Shown one piece after another: positions 1-9,386 of a stretch of 64,000 nt of DNA. This stretch comes from Sphingomonas guangdongensis (lineage in GTDB: Bacteria; Pseudomonadota; Alphaproteobacteria; Sphingomonadales; Sphingomonadaceae). Made by a program: the position numbers and the translations under genes. The stretch covers positions 558,001-622,000 of the forward strand of contig NZ_OBMI01000003.1 in NCBI RefSeq assembly GCF_900199185.1, given 5' to 3'. The notes under the pieces are model-generated. The model was not told the DNA's origin. It saw nothing but the letters and a program-made list of their open reading frames with translations, and did no database searches. Each line of letters starts with the position of its first letter. Position 1 is the stretch's first letter.

Positions 1-548
1 TGGTTTGGCTGGAGGGGCAGGCACGCACGTCGAACGACGTGTCGCGGCTCAATCAGGTGCTGCTGCGGCCCGGCGTCGGTTACCGCGTGTCGCCGACCAC
101 CACGCTGTTCGTCGGCTATGCGCACGTGTTCACCAATCCGCCGGGCCCCGCACGCACCAACGAGCACCGGGTCTGGCAGCAGGCGACCTTCCGAATCGCT
201 GGTGATGGCAAGGGCGTGACGCTCTCCGGCCGCTCCCGGCTCGAGCAGCGCTCGCTGGTGCAGGGTGAGGACACGGGTGTGCGCTTCCGGCAATTGCTGC
301 GGCTGACTGCGCCTGTGGGGGACCAGGGGGTACAGGCGGTCGGCTGGTCCGAGCTGTTCCTGGGACTGAACCGGACCGATTGGGGCCAACCGACCGGCTT
401 TGACCGGGCGCGAAACTTCGCCGGCCTTTCCGTTCCGCTGTCGCGCACGCTCCGCGCAGAACCTGGTTACATGTACGAGCCCATCCGTCAGCGCGGGGCG
501 GATCGGCACAACCACATTGCGAGTGTCACGCTCAATCTGACATTGTGA
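1..548 (+). CDS. DUF2490-family protein, 5' truncated
   Basis: The frame is open from position 3, so the true start lies outside the window; about 181 residues are visible. The pattern of R-x-E-Q-R, R-x-R-x-L-R-x-x-x-P, N-R-T-D-W-G and a final beta-strand ending in Leu matches the DUF2490 family, which is predicted to form an outer-membrane or periplasmic beta-barrel of unknown role. The stop codon is 4 bases before the dnaG start, so it may share a transcript with dnaG. Seen: motifs and open frame. Inferred: envelope location. Confidence 0.7.
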   Translation, partial: VWLEGQARTSNDVSRLNQVLLRPGVGYRVSPTTTLFVGYAHVFTNPPGPARTNEHRVWQQATFRIAGDGKGVTLSGRSRLEQRSLVQGEDTGVRFRQLLRLTAPVGDQGVQAVGWSELFLGLNRTDWGQPTGFDRARNFAGLSVPLSRTLRAEPGYMYEPIRQRGADRHNHIASVTLNLTL

Positions 549-552
549 CGCG

Positions 553-2394
553 GTGAGTCTCACCCCCGCCTTCCTCGACGAACTTCGCCATCGCACCCTG
601 CTCTCGGGCCTGATCGGCCGCACCACCAAGCTCCAGCGCGCCGGGCGGGAGTTCCGGGCGTGCTGCCCGTTCCATGACGAGAAGACCCCGTCCTTCTACG
701 TGAACGACGACAAGGGCTTCTATCACTGCTTCGGCTGCGGAGCGCATGGCGACGCGATCCGGTGGATGACCGACCAGCGCGGGCTGCCCTTCATGGATGC
801 GGTGAAGGAACTCGCGCAGGCCGCGGGCATGGAGGTACCGGCCGCCGACAAGCGCTCCGCCGAGCGGGCGGAGAAGGCGCGCGGGCTACACGAAGCGATG
901 GCGGACGCCACCGCCTGGTTCACCGAGCAACTGCACGGCATCGCCGGCGCGGAGGCGCGGGGCGTGCTGGAGAAGCGCGGGATCTCGGCCGAGACCGCCC
1001 GTAGCTTCGCGCTCGGTTTCGCACCCGATTCGCGCGGCAAGCTGAAGGAGGCGCTGAAGAGCTACGGCGACGCGATACTGGTCGAGGCCGGGCTGCTCAT
1101 CGCCGTGGACGAGAAGGCGCCCTACGACCGCTTCCGCGGGCGCTTGATGATCCCGATCCGCGATCCCCGCGGACGCCCTGTAGCGTTCGGTGGCCGCATC
1201 ATCGGCGCAGGCGAGCCAAAATATCTCAACTCGCCCGAGACCCCGCTCTTCGACAAGGGGCGGACGCTCTACAACCTCGACCGGGCGCTGCCCGCCGCCC
1301 GCAAGTCGGGTCGCGTCATCGCGGTCGAGGGCTACCTGGACGTGATCGCGCTCGCGCAGGCGGGCATCGCGGAGGCCGTCGCCCCGCTCGGCACCGCCCT
1401 CACCGAGCATCAGCTCGAGCGGCTGTGGCGCATCGCCGACGTGCCAATCCTGTGTTTCGACGGTGACGCCGCCGGGCAGAAGGCGGCGATCCGCGCCGCC
1501 ACGCGCGCGCTGCCGCTGCTCGCGCCGGGGCGGAGCCTATCGTTCGTCACCCTGCCGGATGGGCTCGATCCCGACGACCTCGTCCGCCAGCGGGGGGCGG
1601 CCGCAATGGAGGCGCTGCTCGCCGCCGCCGAGCCGCTGGTCGACCGCCTGTGGGCGCATGAGCTCGCGGCCGAGCCGGTCGACACGCCCGAGCAGCGCGC
1701 CGGGCTGAAGGCGCGGCTGGCCGCGCTCGCCGGCACGATCGGCGACGGGAACGTCAAGTACGAGTATACCGCCGAGTTCCGCCGGCGCGCCGACGCGCAG
1801 TTCGCCCCCGCGCCCCGCGCCTTCGTGCCGCGCGTGGCCCGGAAGCCGGGGCAGAAATGGACTCCTCCGCCCGAGCCGCCCTCCCCGAGCGCCCGTGCGC
1901 TCAACGCCAGCGGGATCGATCCCGTGCTCGCCAAGGCGGTGATCGCCGGACTGATCCGGCACCCGGCGGAGATCGCGCGCCACATGGAGGTGCTCGGATC
2001 GCTCAAGCGGGCGGGCGGCTCGCTCGGCCGGCTGTTCGAGGCGGTGATCGACGTTGCCCTTGAAGATCAGGTGCTTGATAGCACGCACCTCCTCACCATA
2101 TTGGCGCGGTCCGGCTTCGATACCATTGCCACCGATCTGCTTCGTGCCGACTCGCTGCCGTTCAGCTTTACGCAGCGTGACGCGGATGAGAGCCGCGTCC
2201 GCGCCGATCTGGACGAGGCGATCGCGGTGCTGGTTGCCCGCCCGGCGGTCGACGCAGCGCTTGCGGAGGCGACTGCGGCGGTGGCGGCGCGGTGCGACGA
2301 GGATGCCTTTGCCGCGCAGGTTGCGCTGGTGAAGGAGCGTCAGGGCTTGGAAGCGCGGCTTGCAAATCTGATGTTGGACGACAAAGAGCAGTAG
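553..2394 (+). CDS. dnaG: DNA primase DnaG
   Basis: Synthesises RNA primers at the replication fork together with the DnaB helicase (also encoded here, at 32.7-34.2 kb). The 613 residues show the CHC2 zinc finger near the N-terminus (Cys38, His41, Cys59, Cys62), a Toprim core with the EGYLD motif around residues 255-265 and the FDGDAAG metal-binding motif about 45 residues later, then a helicase-binding C-terminal region. Length is normal for the family. The start is GTG at 553; no better start lies downstream of the previous stop. It sits directly upstream of rpoD, the classical dnaG-rpoD order of many proteobacteria. Confidence 0.97.
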   Translation: MSLTPAFLDELRHRTLLSGLIGRTTKLQRAGREFRACCPFHDEKTPSFYVNDDKGFYHCFGCGAHGDAIRWMTDQRGLPFMDAVKELAQAAGMEVPAADKRSAERAEKARGLHEAMADATAWFTEQLHGIAGAEARGVLEKRGISAETARSFALGFAPDSRGKLKEALKSYGDAILVEAGLLIAVDEKAPYDRFRGRLMIPIRDPRGRPVAFGGRIIGAGEPKYLNSPETPLFDKGRTLYNLDRALPAARKSGRVIAVEGYLDVIALAQAGIAEAVAPLGTALTEHQLERLWRIADVPILCFDGDAAGQKAAIRAATRALPLLAPGRSLSFVTLPDGLDPDDLVRQRGAAAMEALLAAAEPLVDRLWAHELAAEPVDTPEQRAGLKARLAALAGTIGDGNVKYEYTAEFRRRADAQFAPAPRAFVPRVARKPGQKWTPPPEPPSPSARALNASGIDPVLAKAVIAGLIRHPAEIARHMEVLGSLKRAGGSLGRLFEAVIDVALEDQVLDSTHLLTILARSGFDTIATDLLRADSLPFSFTQRDADESRVRADLDEAIAVLVARPAVDAALAEATAAVAARCDEDAFAAQVALVKERQGLEARLANLMLDDKEQ

Positions 2395-2415
2395 GCACGT
2401 ACTCGAGGGACTTTG

Positions 2416-4446
2416 ATGGCGAAGGCTAATCTGGCGGACGCGACGGACACGCAGGAAACGGGCGACGCGCCGCTGATCGACCTCAACGAGGGCACGATCA
2501 AGAAGCTGTTCGCGCGGGCGAAGAAGCGCGGCTACATAACCTACGACCAGCTGAACGAGATGCTGCCGCAGGACCAGCTGTCCTCCGAGCAGATCGAGGA
2601 CGTGATGGCCGCGCTCAACGACATGGGTGTGAACGTCGTCGAGAACGAGGACGCGGGCGAGGACGCAGAGCCGGAGGACGATTCGGTCGACGAAGCGGAG
2701 GCGAATGAGGACGGCAGCGACGCCGCCCCCGCCTTCGAGGTCGCCAAGAAGAAGGAGACGGTTGATCGCACCGACGATCCCGTCCGGATGTACCTGCGTG
2801 AGATGGGGGCGGTCGAGCTTCTGTCGCGTGAGGGCGAGATCGCGATCGCCAAGCGGATCGAGGCCGGTCGAGACACGATGATCCTGGGCCTGTGCGAATC
2901 GCCGATCACCTTCAACGCGATCATCGCATGGTCAACCGCGCTCAACGAAGGCACGATGCAGCTTCGCGAGATCCTTGATCTCGACGCGATGCTTTCCAAG
3001 GATCCCGCACCCGAGTCGCTCAGCGACGAGGAGGAAGGCGACGGCGAGATCTCCGAGAAGACCGCCGGTCCCTCCTTCAAAGAGGAGGACGAGCCGGAGG
3101 AGGTTGCCGAGGAGGATGACGAGGAGTCGATGACGGAGCGGCGCGCGCCGCGGCCATCGGACGACGAAGAGGAGGACAACACCCTCAGCCTCGCGCAGAT
3201 GGAGGAAACGCTCAAGCCGGCCGCGCTGGAGAAGTTCGCCAACATCACCGCCCTCTACAAGAAGTTCTCCAAGGTGCAGGAGCAGCGGCTGGGCGCGATG
3301 GCGGCCGGCGGCGAGCTGGCGGGTGCCGAGGAGCGCAAGTACCAGAAGCTGCGCGAGGAGCTGACCGCAGAGGTCGAGAGCGTCCAGTTCCACAACGCCA
3401 AGATCGAGTACCTCGTCGACCAGCTCTACAGCTACAACCGGCGCCTGACCGCGCTTGGTGGCCAGATGCTGCGCTTGGCTGAGCGCCACAAGGTGCCGCG
3501 CAAGTCGTTCTTGGATGCCTACGTCGATCACGAGCTCGACGAGAACTTCCTCAGCGCCAACGCCAAGAACGACAAGAAGTGGGCTGCCTTTGCGGCGAGC
3601 GAGGGCGCCGCGGTCGACCGGATACGCGTCGAGATCGCGGAGATCGCGCAGCAGACCGGCATGGCGCTTGCTGAGTTCCGCCGCATCGTCAACATGGTGC
3701 AGAAGGGCGAGCGCGAGGCACGCATCGCCAAGAAGGAGATGGTCGAGGCGAACCTGCGCCTAGTGATCTCCATTGCCAAGAAGTACACCAATCGCGGCTT
3801 GCAGTTCCTGGATCTGATCCAGGAGGGCAACATCGGCCTAATGAAGGCGGTCGACAAGTTCGAGTATCGCCGCGGCTACAAGTTCTCGACTTATGCGACC
3901 TGGTGGATCCGCCAGGCGATCACGCGGTCGATCGCCGACCAGGCACGGACGATCCGAATCCCGGTCCACATGATTGAGACGATCAACAAGCTGGTCCGCA
4001 CCAGCCGCCAGTTCCTCCACGAGCAGGGCCGCGAGCCCACGCCCGAGGAGATGGCGGAGCGCCTGAGCATGCCGCTCGAGAAGGTGCGCAAGGTGATGAA
4101 GATCGCCAAGGAGCCGATCTCCCTCGAAACGCCGATCGGCGACGAGGAGGACAGCCACCTGGGCGACTTCATCGAGGACAAGAACGCCGTCATTCCGGTC
4201 GACGCTGCGATCCAGGCCAATTTGAAAGAAACGGTCACGCGGGTCCTTGCCAGCCTCACCCCGCGCGAGGAGCGCGTGCTGCGGATGCGGTTCGGGATTG
4301 GGATGAACACCGATCACACGCTGGAAGAGGTCGGTCAGCAGTTCTCGGTGACCCGCGAGCGTATCCGCCAGATCGAGGCGAAGGCGCTCAGGAAGCTCAA
4401 GCACCCGAGCCGCAGCCGCAAGATGCGCTCCTTCCTCGACCAGTAA
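2416..4446 (+). CDS. rpoD: RNA polymerase primary sigma factor RpoD (sigma-70)
   Basis: Housekeeping sigma factor of 676 residues. Region 1.1 is at the N-terminus, region 1.2 ([11 protein letters not shown]) near residue 120, and an acidic Glu/Asp-rich non-conserved region covers roughly residues 200-260. Regions 2.1-2.4, with [15 protein letters not shown], lie near residues 445-510, and the region 4.2 helix-turn-helix ([20 protein letters not shown]) is near 635-655. ATG 2416 is preferred over TTG 2413 because a GAGGGA ribosome site (2405-2410) precedes it. The gap to dnaG is only 21 bases, suggesting cotranscription, and a strong hairpin follows the stop. Confidence 0.97.
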   Translation: MAKANLADATDTQETGDAPLIDLNEGTIKKLFARAKKRGYITYDQLNEMLPQDQLSSEQIEDVMAALNDMGVNVVENEDAGEDAEPEDDSVDEAEANEDGSDAAPAFEVAKKKETVDRTDDPVRMYLREMGAVELLSREGEIAIAKRIEAGRDTMILGLCESPITFNAIIAWSTALNEGTMQLREILDLDAMLSKDPAPESLSDEEEGDGEISEKTAGPSFKEEDEPEEVAEEDDEESMTERRAPRPSDDEEEDNTLSLAQMEETLKPAALEKFANITALYKKFSKVQEQRLGAMAAGGELAGAEERKYQKLREELTAEVESVQFHNAKIEYLVDQLYSYNRRLTALGGQMLRLAERHKVPRKSFLDAYVDHELDENFLSANAKNDKKWAAFAASEGAAVDRIRVEIAEIAQQTGMALAEFRRIVNMVQKGEREARIAKKEMVEANLRLVISIAKKYTNRGLQFLDLIQEGNIGLMKAVDKFEYRRGYKFSTYATWWIRQAITRSIADQARTIRIPVHMIETINKLVRTSRQFLHEQGREPTPEEMAERLSMPLEKVRKVMKIAKEPISLETPIGDEEDSHLGDFIEDKNAVIPVDAAIQANLKETVTRVLASLTPREERVLRMRFGIGMNTDHTLEEVGQQFSVTRERIRQIEAKALRKLKHPSRSRKMRSFLDQ

Positions 4447-4463
4447 GCGGCATTCGATCGACA

Positions 4464-4493
4464 GGGCCGTGGCGGGCGACCGCCGCGGCCCTT
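4464..4493 (+). terminator. Hairpin terminator between convergent rpoD and M28 peptidase genes
   Basis: A 12-bp stem (4464-4475 with 4480-4491, one G-T pair) and a GCGA tetraloop lie 18 bases after the rpoD stop and just before the stop of the convergent gene. The U-tract is poor (TTCG), so efficiency is uncertain; it could act in both directions. Confidence 0.55.
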
Positions 4494-4499
4494 CGCGTA

Positions 4500-6167
4500 T
4501 CAGCGTGTCTCCCTGTAGGCAGGCACGGTCGGCGCGATCGGATCGAGGCGCACCCAGAGCGCGATGCCGAGCGCGACGCTCAGCAGCACGGCGGCACTTC
4601 TCCTCGACCACTGCGGTGAGGCGGCGGCGGGCACGAGCGGCAGGAGCAGCACCATGCTGATCGCGAGCGGCAGCGCGGCGATCATGGGCAGCCCGGGGCC
4701 GACCGCCTGCATCACGAAGAAGCCGAAACCGAGCATGTAGCCGACGCCGAGCGCGGCGGCGGCCACCAGCGCCGCGGTGCCCCCGGCCCTGCTCCACCGC
4801 GCGATGGCCAGCGCAATACCGCCGAGCATGAGCGGTACCACGATGACGTAGGAAGCGGTCGGCGCCAGCGCCTGCGCGACCACGCCGAGCACCAGCAGCG
4901 GCAGCGCCGCGCCGATCGCGGTCGCAACGCTCCCCGCCAGCCAGCGGTGCACTAGCAGGGCCGCGCCGACGCAGACCAGCAGCGCCTGCACCTGCAGGCG
5001 CGGGATGGCGGCGAGCCGGTCGTAGTAGTTGACGCGCCCCCACCCGCCCGACACGCCGTTGACGAGGTAGAGCAGCACGGCCGCGAGCAGGATCAGCACG
5101 ACGATTGCGCCCGCCCCGCGCGCGATCGGGCCGATCCGCGCCTGCCCGCGTCCGGCGATCGCGTAGCCGGCACAGGCGACCGCCAGCAGCAACCAGCCGA
5201 GCGCCGTCGGGTAGCTGACGAGCGCGATCCCGTACGCGTCATAGAAGGTGCGGTCCGCTGCCGGGCCAGGCAGCGTCGCGGCGTTGAGCAGTCCGCGGGT
5301 CAGATCGAGCACCTGGCGGCCGAGGTCCTGGAGCGCGCCCTGGTCGAGCCGCTCGGGCGTGGCCAGCGGCGAGTGGTAGAGCGCCGGGCGGCCGATGAAG
5401 GCGAAGTTATATCCGGGCACGCCGCGGCGCTTGGCGATCGTATAGTCCGTCGAGTTCGGCAGCCGCTGGTAGATGAAGGTGCTGAGCGAGGTCGCGACCG
5501 GCCGGCGGACATGGGCGGCGAACAGCGTCATCATGCCGCCGCTCGCCGCACCCGTCTCGAACATCGTCGCGCGCCCACCACCGCCGCGGGTCTCCAGGTT
5601 GACGATCGCACCGATCGGCGGATGCGGCCGCGCGAAGAAGGTTCGGGCACCTTGCAGCCCGAGTTCCTCCGCATCGGTCATCAGCACGATTAGGCTGCGC
5701 GCGGGCACGCCGTCGCCGCGCAGTGCGCGCACCACCTCCAGGATCGCCGCGACGCCCGCCGCATCGTCGGCGGCACCCGGCGAGCCCCAGACGCTGTCGT
5801 GGTGCGCCATTAACAGAATGGCTGGTGCGCCGGGATCGCGACCGGCAAGCGTGGCGACCAGGTTGACGATCGGCGGTGTCGCCGGCGCGCCGCTCCACCG
5901 CGCGAGCCGCTCCCGTCCCCTCGCGTCGAGCGTTCCACGCTGTTCTTCTACCCGGAGCCCGAGTGCGCGCAGCCGTCGCGCGAGATAAGTGCGCACCGCG
6001 GCGTTGGCGACACTGCCGGTCGGACGCGGCGCCCCAGCGACCACGCGCACGTCCGCCATCGCGCGCGCGGCGGAGAAGCTACGCGCGGGCGCATCGCTGC
6101 CGACCGGCCGCGGCGGCGTGGTGGCAAGCACGGCGAGGAGGATCGCTCCCGTGAGCGCAAGCAGCAA
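4500..6167 (-). CDS. Membrane-anchored M28 family zinc metallopeptidase
   Basis: The 555-residue protein has an N-terminal hydrophobic segment and then an M28 aminopeptidase domain. Metal ligands are visible: AHHDS with the following GAADDAAG (near residues 118-130), the DAEELG catalytic Glu pair, the NLETRGGGG Glu, and a His in LYHSPLATPE. The C-terminal half has about eight hydrophobic helices, giving the ER-aminopeptidase-like layout of peptidase plus membrane domain. It probably cleaves peptides in the periplasm. The start is uncertain: TTG 6167 is the only start codon in frame after the upstream gene, which ends at 6220 on the same strand, so the two are probably an operon. Confidence 0.85.
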   Translation of the reverse strand: MLLALTGAILLAVLATTPPRPVGSDAPARSFSAARAMADVRVVAGAPRPTGSVANAAVRTYLARRLRALGLRVEEQRGTLDARGRERLARWSGAPATPPIVNLVATLAGRDPGAPAILLMAHHDSVWGSPGAADDAAGVAAILEVVRALRGDGVPARSLIVLMTDAEELGLQGARTFFARPHPPIGAIVNLETRGGGGRATMFETGAASGGMMTLFAAHVRRPVATSLSTFIYQRLPNSTDYTIAKRRGVPGYNFAFIGRPALYHSPLATPERLDQGALQDLGRQVLDLTRGLLNAATLPGPAADRTFYDAYGIALVSYPTALGWLLLAVACAGYAIAGRGQARIGPIARGAGAIVVLILLAAVLLYLVNGVSGGWGRVNYYDRLAAIPRLQVQALLVCVGAALLVHRWLAGSVATAIGAALPLLVLGVVAQALAPTASYVIVVPLMLGGIALAIARWSRAGGTAALVAAAALGVGYMLGFGFFVMQAVGPGLPMIAALPLAISMVLLLPLVPAAASPQWSRRSAAVLLSVALGIALWVRLDPIAPTVPAYRETR

Positions 6168-6219
6168 GGCTGATGCGCCGGATGGCGAAACGGCGCTCTG
6201 GCGCTTCGAAAGCGCGGGC

Positions 6220-7566
6220 TCAGGCAGCGGCCGGGACCGTACCGTGCGGACGCGCCCCCGCCCGCCGCCCGAACGGCAGCGCGCGTCCGGATGCGAGCGA
6301 GCGCCAGGCCCACTCGGCCGGCGCCAGGTCGAACCGCCTTACCCACGAGACCGCGAGCGCGAGCAGCATCGCATCGACGATCGCCGCGGTCAGCATGAGC
6401 CCAGCCCAGCCCTGACGCGCGAGCAGGCCTAAGCCCCAGCCCGGATAGATGACCCACAGGCAGATGATCGTCTGGAGCAGGTAGATCGAAAGCGCCGTCC
6501 GCCCGGCCGCCGACAGCGGTCGCAGGAGCGCGCCACCCTTCGTCGTCGTCAGCAGAAAGAGGATCAGCCCGACGTGGCCGAGCGTCATGGCGATCCGCGT
6601 CCACTCGTTGAACGCCCAGAGGATCGTCACCGTGTCGTCGACCCGTCCGGCAACGATCGTCGAGATGACCCGCACCGGCAGCGCCAGCCCGTACCAGCCG
6701 AGCGCCATTCGTGCGTAGTAGCGCGGCGAACGCCGGCCCTGGAGAATGTCGAGCTTGAACAGCGCCGCGCCGAGAAGGATCACGCCGAGTGAGGTCGTGT
6801 AGTTCATCAGGATGCCGCGCCAGCGCTGGTAGCGGCTCAGCCACTCCCCGCGCATCACGCGCGCTTGCCCCGCCAGGTTGCTCCGCCGTACCGCGACCTC
6901 TTCCGCGTGTTCGCGCCGGCCGTCGGCCAGCTGACGGTGCCACCCCTCCAGCCCTTCGAGAGCCTTCTTCTGCTCGGCGGTCGGCTCCCGGCCGGCCTCA
7001 AGCGCGCGCCGAGCCGCTGCAACGTCGCGGTTGCCGCGGATCGCGCCGCTTGTGCCCATGAAGCTCATGAAGGTGCCGTAGCCGCTCAGCACCAGCGCCA
7101 AGAGGATCAGCCAGCGCGGGCGGAGCCGCCTGAGCGGATAGGCGAGCATCGCGCAGAGCGCGTAGACGTGCAGGATGTCGCCCGCCCACAGCAGCACCCA
7201 GACGTGGAACAGGCCAAAGGCAAGCAGCACAGCGTTTCGCCAGTAGAAGCGCGCGGCGGCGGACCAGCGGGCGCCGCCCGCGGCGACCCGGTCGGTCAGG
7301 ATCACGACCCCCGCCCCGAACAGCAGCTGGAGCAGCCCGCGCGCCGTGCCGGTCGCCAGCACCTCCCGCACGCCCCACGCGGCGCGATCGAGCGCGCTCC
7401 AGCCGAGTAGGTTAGGCTGCGACGAGTGCGCCGCCGCCCAGGTGCCGCCCATCTGCGCGATGTTCATGAACAGGATGCCGAGGATCGCGACCCCGCGCAG
7501 CACGTCAAGCGCCGCGATCCGAGACGTGCCGTCGATTCTGGCGTCTGCCGCTGCGTCGTCCCCCAT
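6220..7566 (-). CDS. DUF418 family multi-pass membrane protein (YeiB-like)
   Basis: 448 residues with around ten hydrophobic helices. The N-terminus (I-A-A-L-D-V-L-R-G-V-A-I-L-G-I-L) and the C-terminal F-D-L-A-P-A-E-W-A-W-R motif are hallmarks of the DUF418/YeiB family, predicted transporters of unknown substrate. The frame is open upstream to 7905, but ATG 7566 is chosen because a GGGGGGAG ribosome site precedes it and the family motif begins about 20 residues later. A charged soluble loop (about residues 170-215) separates the two membrane halves. It is followed by the M28 peptidase on the same strand. Confidence 0.85.
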   Translation of the reverse strand: MGDDAAADARIDGTSRIAALDVLRGVAILGILFMNIAQMGGTWAAAHSSQPNLLGWSALDRAAWGVREVLATGTARGLLQLLFGAGVVILTDRVAAGGARWSAAARFYWRNAVLLAFGLFHVWVLLWAGDILHVYALCAMLAYPLRRLRPRWLILLALVLSGYGTFMSFMGTSGAIRGNRDVAAARRALEAGREPTAEQKKALEGLEGWHRQLADGRREHAEEVAVRRSNLAGQARVMRGEWLSRYQRWRGILMNYTTSLGVILLGAALFKLDILQGRRSPRYYARMALGWYGLALPVRVISTIVAGRVDDTVTILWAFNEWTRIAMTLGHVGLILFLLTTTKGGALLRPLSAAGRTALSIYLLQTIICLWVIYPGWGLGLLARQGWAGLMLTAAIVDAMLLALAVSWVRRFDLAPAEWAWRSLASGRALPFGRRAGARPHGTVPAAA

Positions 7567-7741
7567 CGTTCCCGCTCCCCCCAAAGCCGAACGATGCGAG
7601 CCTATCAGGTCCACGCGCCTCCGCAACCTGGGTGAAGACGCCATAAACCGGGTCTTTACGTGCTTCGGTATAGGTGTCGGACACAGGGTGTGGCGGGCGC
7701 GGCCGGTGCCGCTGCACGACCCAATCGCGAGCTGAGGTGCC

Positions 7742-8407
7742 ATGGCGTTCGGAACAGTACAAGACGCACGGTATGGCGAGGCCTGGGACGCGCTGACTAC
7801 TCTGGTCGCCGATGAGGGGACGGCCAGGCAGCCCCACGCCGCCGCGCTGATCGCGCCGGGTGCGGCGGGGCGCGACCTGGCGGATGCGGTCCACTGCTTG
7901 TGCATGCTCCACGGCCGTCACCCGGGCATCGTCGAGTTCGCCGCCGACCGCGCCGCGCACCCCGTCGCGGCGGCATGGATGGCGGAGGCGGTCGCCGCCT
8001 TCGCCGCCGAGCGGGCGAGGCTGGTCCGGGTGGTCGCGCACGCCGGGCCGCTGCCCTCCACGCCCGGCCAGGCTGAGACCGAAGCCGCGATCGCGGCGCA
8101 GCGCCACGCGCTCGACATGATTGCGGCATCCGACCGTTCGGGCTGCCCGCTCGGCGCGACCATGGCGCTGATGCTCGACTGGCCATCTATCCGCCGAGTA
8201 CTGGACGCCGTCGCCGAGCGACTCGGGCTTGAGGTCGAGCCGCCACGCCTGCCGGTGATCGGCGACGCCGCGACCGTCGTCTCGACGCTCGCGGCGACCC
8301 CCGCGTTCGAACGCGCGATGCTGTTCGGCGCGCAGCAGACGCTCGCGCAGCACCGCGCGCTGTGGCACCTCCTTGAGGCTCGCAGCGACGCGCGCACTCA
8401 CGCCTGA
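7742..8407 (+). CDS. Conserved protein of unknown function
   Basis: 221 residues, Ala-rich and largely helical, with no signal peptide or membrane segment. No catalytic motif is recognised. It looks like a protein family restricted to sphingomonads that often sits beside core genes, but I cannot assign a role. ATG 7742 has a GAGG ribosome site 6-8 bases upstream. It is divergent from the DUF418 gene and on the same strand as the downstream moxR, with a 58-base gap. Confidence 0.7.
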   Translation: MAFGTVQDARYGEAWDALTTLVADEGTARQPHAAALIAPGAAGRDLADAVHCLCMLHGRHPGIVEFAADRAAHPVAAAWMAEAVAAFAAERARLVRVVAHAGPLPSTPGQAETEAAIAAQRHALDMIAASDRSGCPLGATMALMLDWPSIRRVLDAVAERLGLEVEPPRLPVIGDAATVVSTLAATPAFERAMLFGAQQTLAQHRALWHLLEARSDARTHA

Positions 8408-8465
8408 TCACCTTGGCGGCGGCACCGCCGACCGCTACGGCTGTGGCTCCGGCGGGAGAGCAGGT

Positions 8466-9314
8466 GTGCGGTTCGAGGGTACGAAGAACTATGTCGCGAC
8501 CGATGACCTGAAGGTCGCGGTCAACGCCGCCGTCACGCTCCGGCGGCCGCTGCTGGTGAAGGGCGAGCCCGGCACCGGCAAGACGGTGCTGGCGCAGGAG
8601 ATCGCCGCGGCGGTCGGCGCGCCGCTGATCGAGTGGAACGTCAAGTCGACCACCAAGGCGCAGCAGGGATTGTACGAGTATGACGCGGTCGCAAGGCTGC
8701 GCGACGGCCAACTCGGCGACCCGCGGGTCCACGACATCGGCAACTACATCCGCCGCGGCAAGCTGTGGGACGCTTTCACCGCGCCGCAGCTTCCCGTGCT
8801 GCTGATCGACGAGATCGACAAGGCCGACATCGAGTTTCCAAACGACCTACTCCAGGAGCTCGATCGCATGGAGTTCCACGTCTACGAGACGGGGGAGACG
8901 GTGCGCGCCGCCGAACGGCCGATCGTGGTGATCACCAGCAACAACGAAAAGGAGCTGCCCGACGCTTTCCTGCGCCGCTGCTTCTTCCACTACATCAAGT
9001 TTCCGGACCGCGAGACGATGCAGGCGATCGTCGACGTGCACTTCCCCGGCATCCAAAAACTGCTGGTCACCCGCGCGATGGAGGTCTTCTACGAGCTGCG
9101 CGAGGTGCCGGGCCTCAAGAAGAAGCCGTCGACCTCCGAGCTGCTCGACTGGCTGAAGCTGCTGCTCCACCAGGACTTGCCGCTGGAAGTGCTCCAGAAC
9201 CGGGATCCGACCAAGGCAATTCCGCCGCTGCATGGCGCGCTGCTGAAGAACGAGGCGGACGTGATGATGTTCGAGCGGTTGGCCTTCATGGCGCGGCGGC
9301 CCACGGGACGATAG
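8466..9314 (+). CDS. MoxR-type AAA+ ATPase
   Basis: 282 residues. Walker A is GEPGTGKT (about residues 34-41), Walker B is LLIDEIDKAD, sensor 1 is VITSNNEKELPDAFLRRC, and the arginine-finger region follows. MoxR ATPases act as chaperones or activators of cofactor insertion and usually pair with a von Willebrand A protein. Here the VWA/CoxE-type partner is at 10816, separated by a glycosyltransferase. The start is GTG 8466 after a GGGAGAG ribosome site; the longer open frame from 8373 overlaps the previous gene and lacks family similarity. Confidence 0.92.
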   Translation: MRFEGTKNYVATDDLKVAVNAAVTLRRPLLVKGEPGTGKTVLAQEIAAAVGAPLIEWNVKSTTKAQQGLYEYDAVARLRDGQLGDPRVHDIGNYIRRGKLWDAFTAPQLPVLLIDEIDKADIEFPNDLLQELDRMEFHVYETGETVRAAERPIVVITSNNEKELPDAFLRRCFFHYIKFPDRETMQAIVDVHFPGIQKLLVTRAMEVFYELREVPGLKKKPSTSELLDWLKLLLHQDLPLEVLQNRDPTKAIPPLHGALLKNEADVMMFERLAFMARRPTGR

Positions 9315-9326
9315 CGGACCTTCTTC

Positions 9327-9353
9327 GTCACACCGGCTCAGGTCCGGGGTGAC
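9327..9353. repeat. Short palindromic intergenic repeat (REP-like)
   Basis: Imperfect inverted repeat: GTCACACCGG, a 7-base loop, CCGGGGTGAC. The same CCGGGGTGAC word recurs at 28622-28726 and degenerately near 32570. It lies just after the moxR stop and could also act as a weak transcription terminator. Confidence 0.5.
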
Positions 9354-9386
9354 GACTTGATGGTGGCTAGCGGTTAACCACGTCGC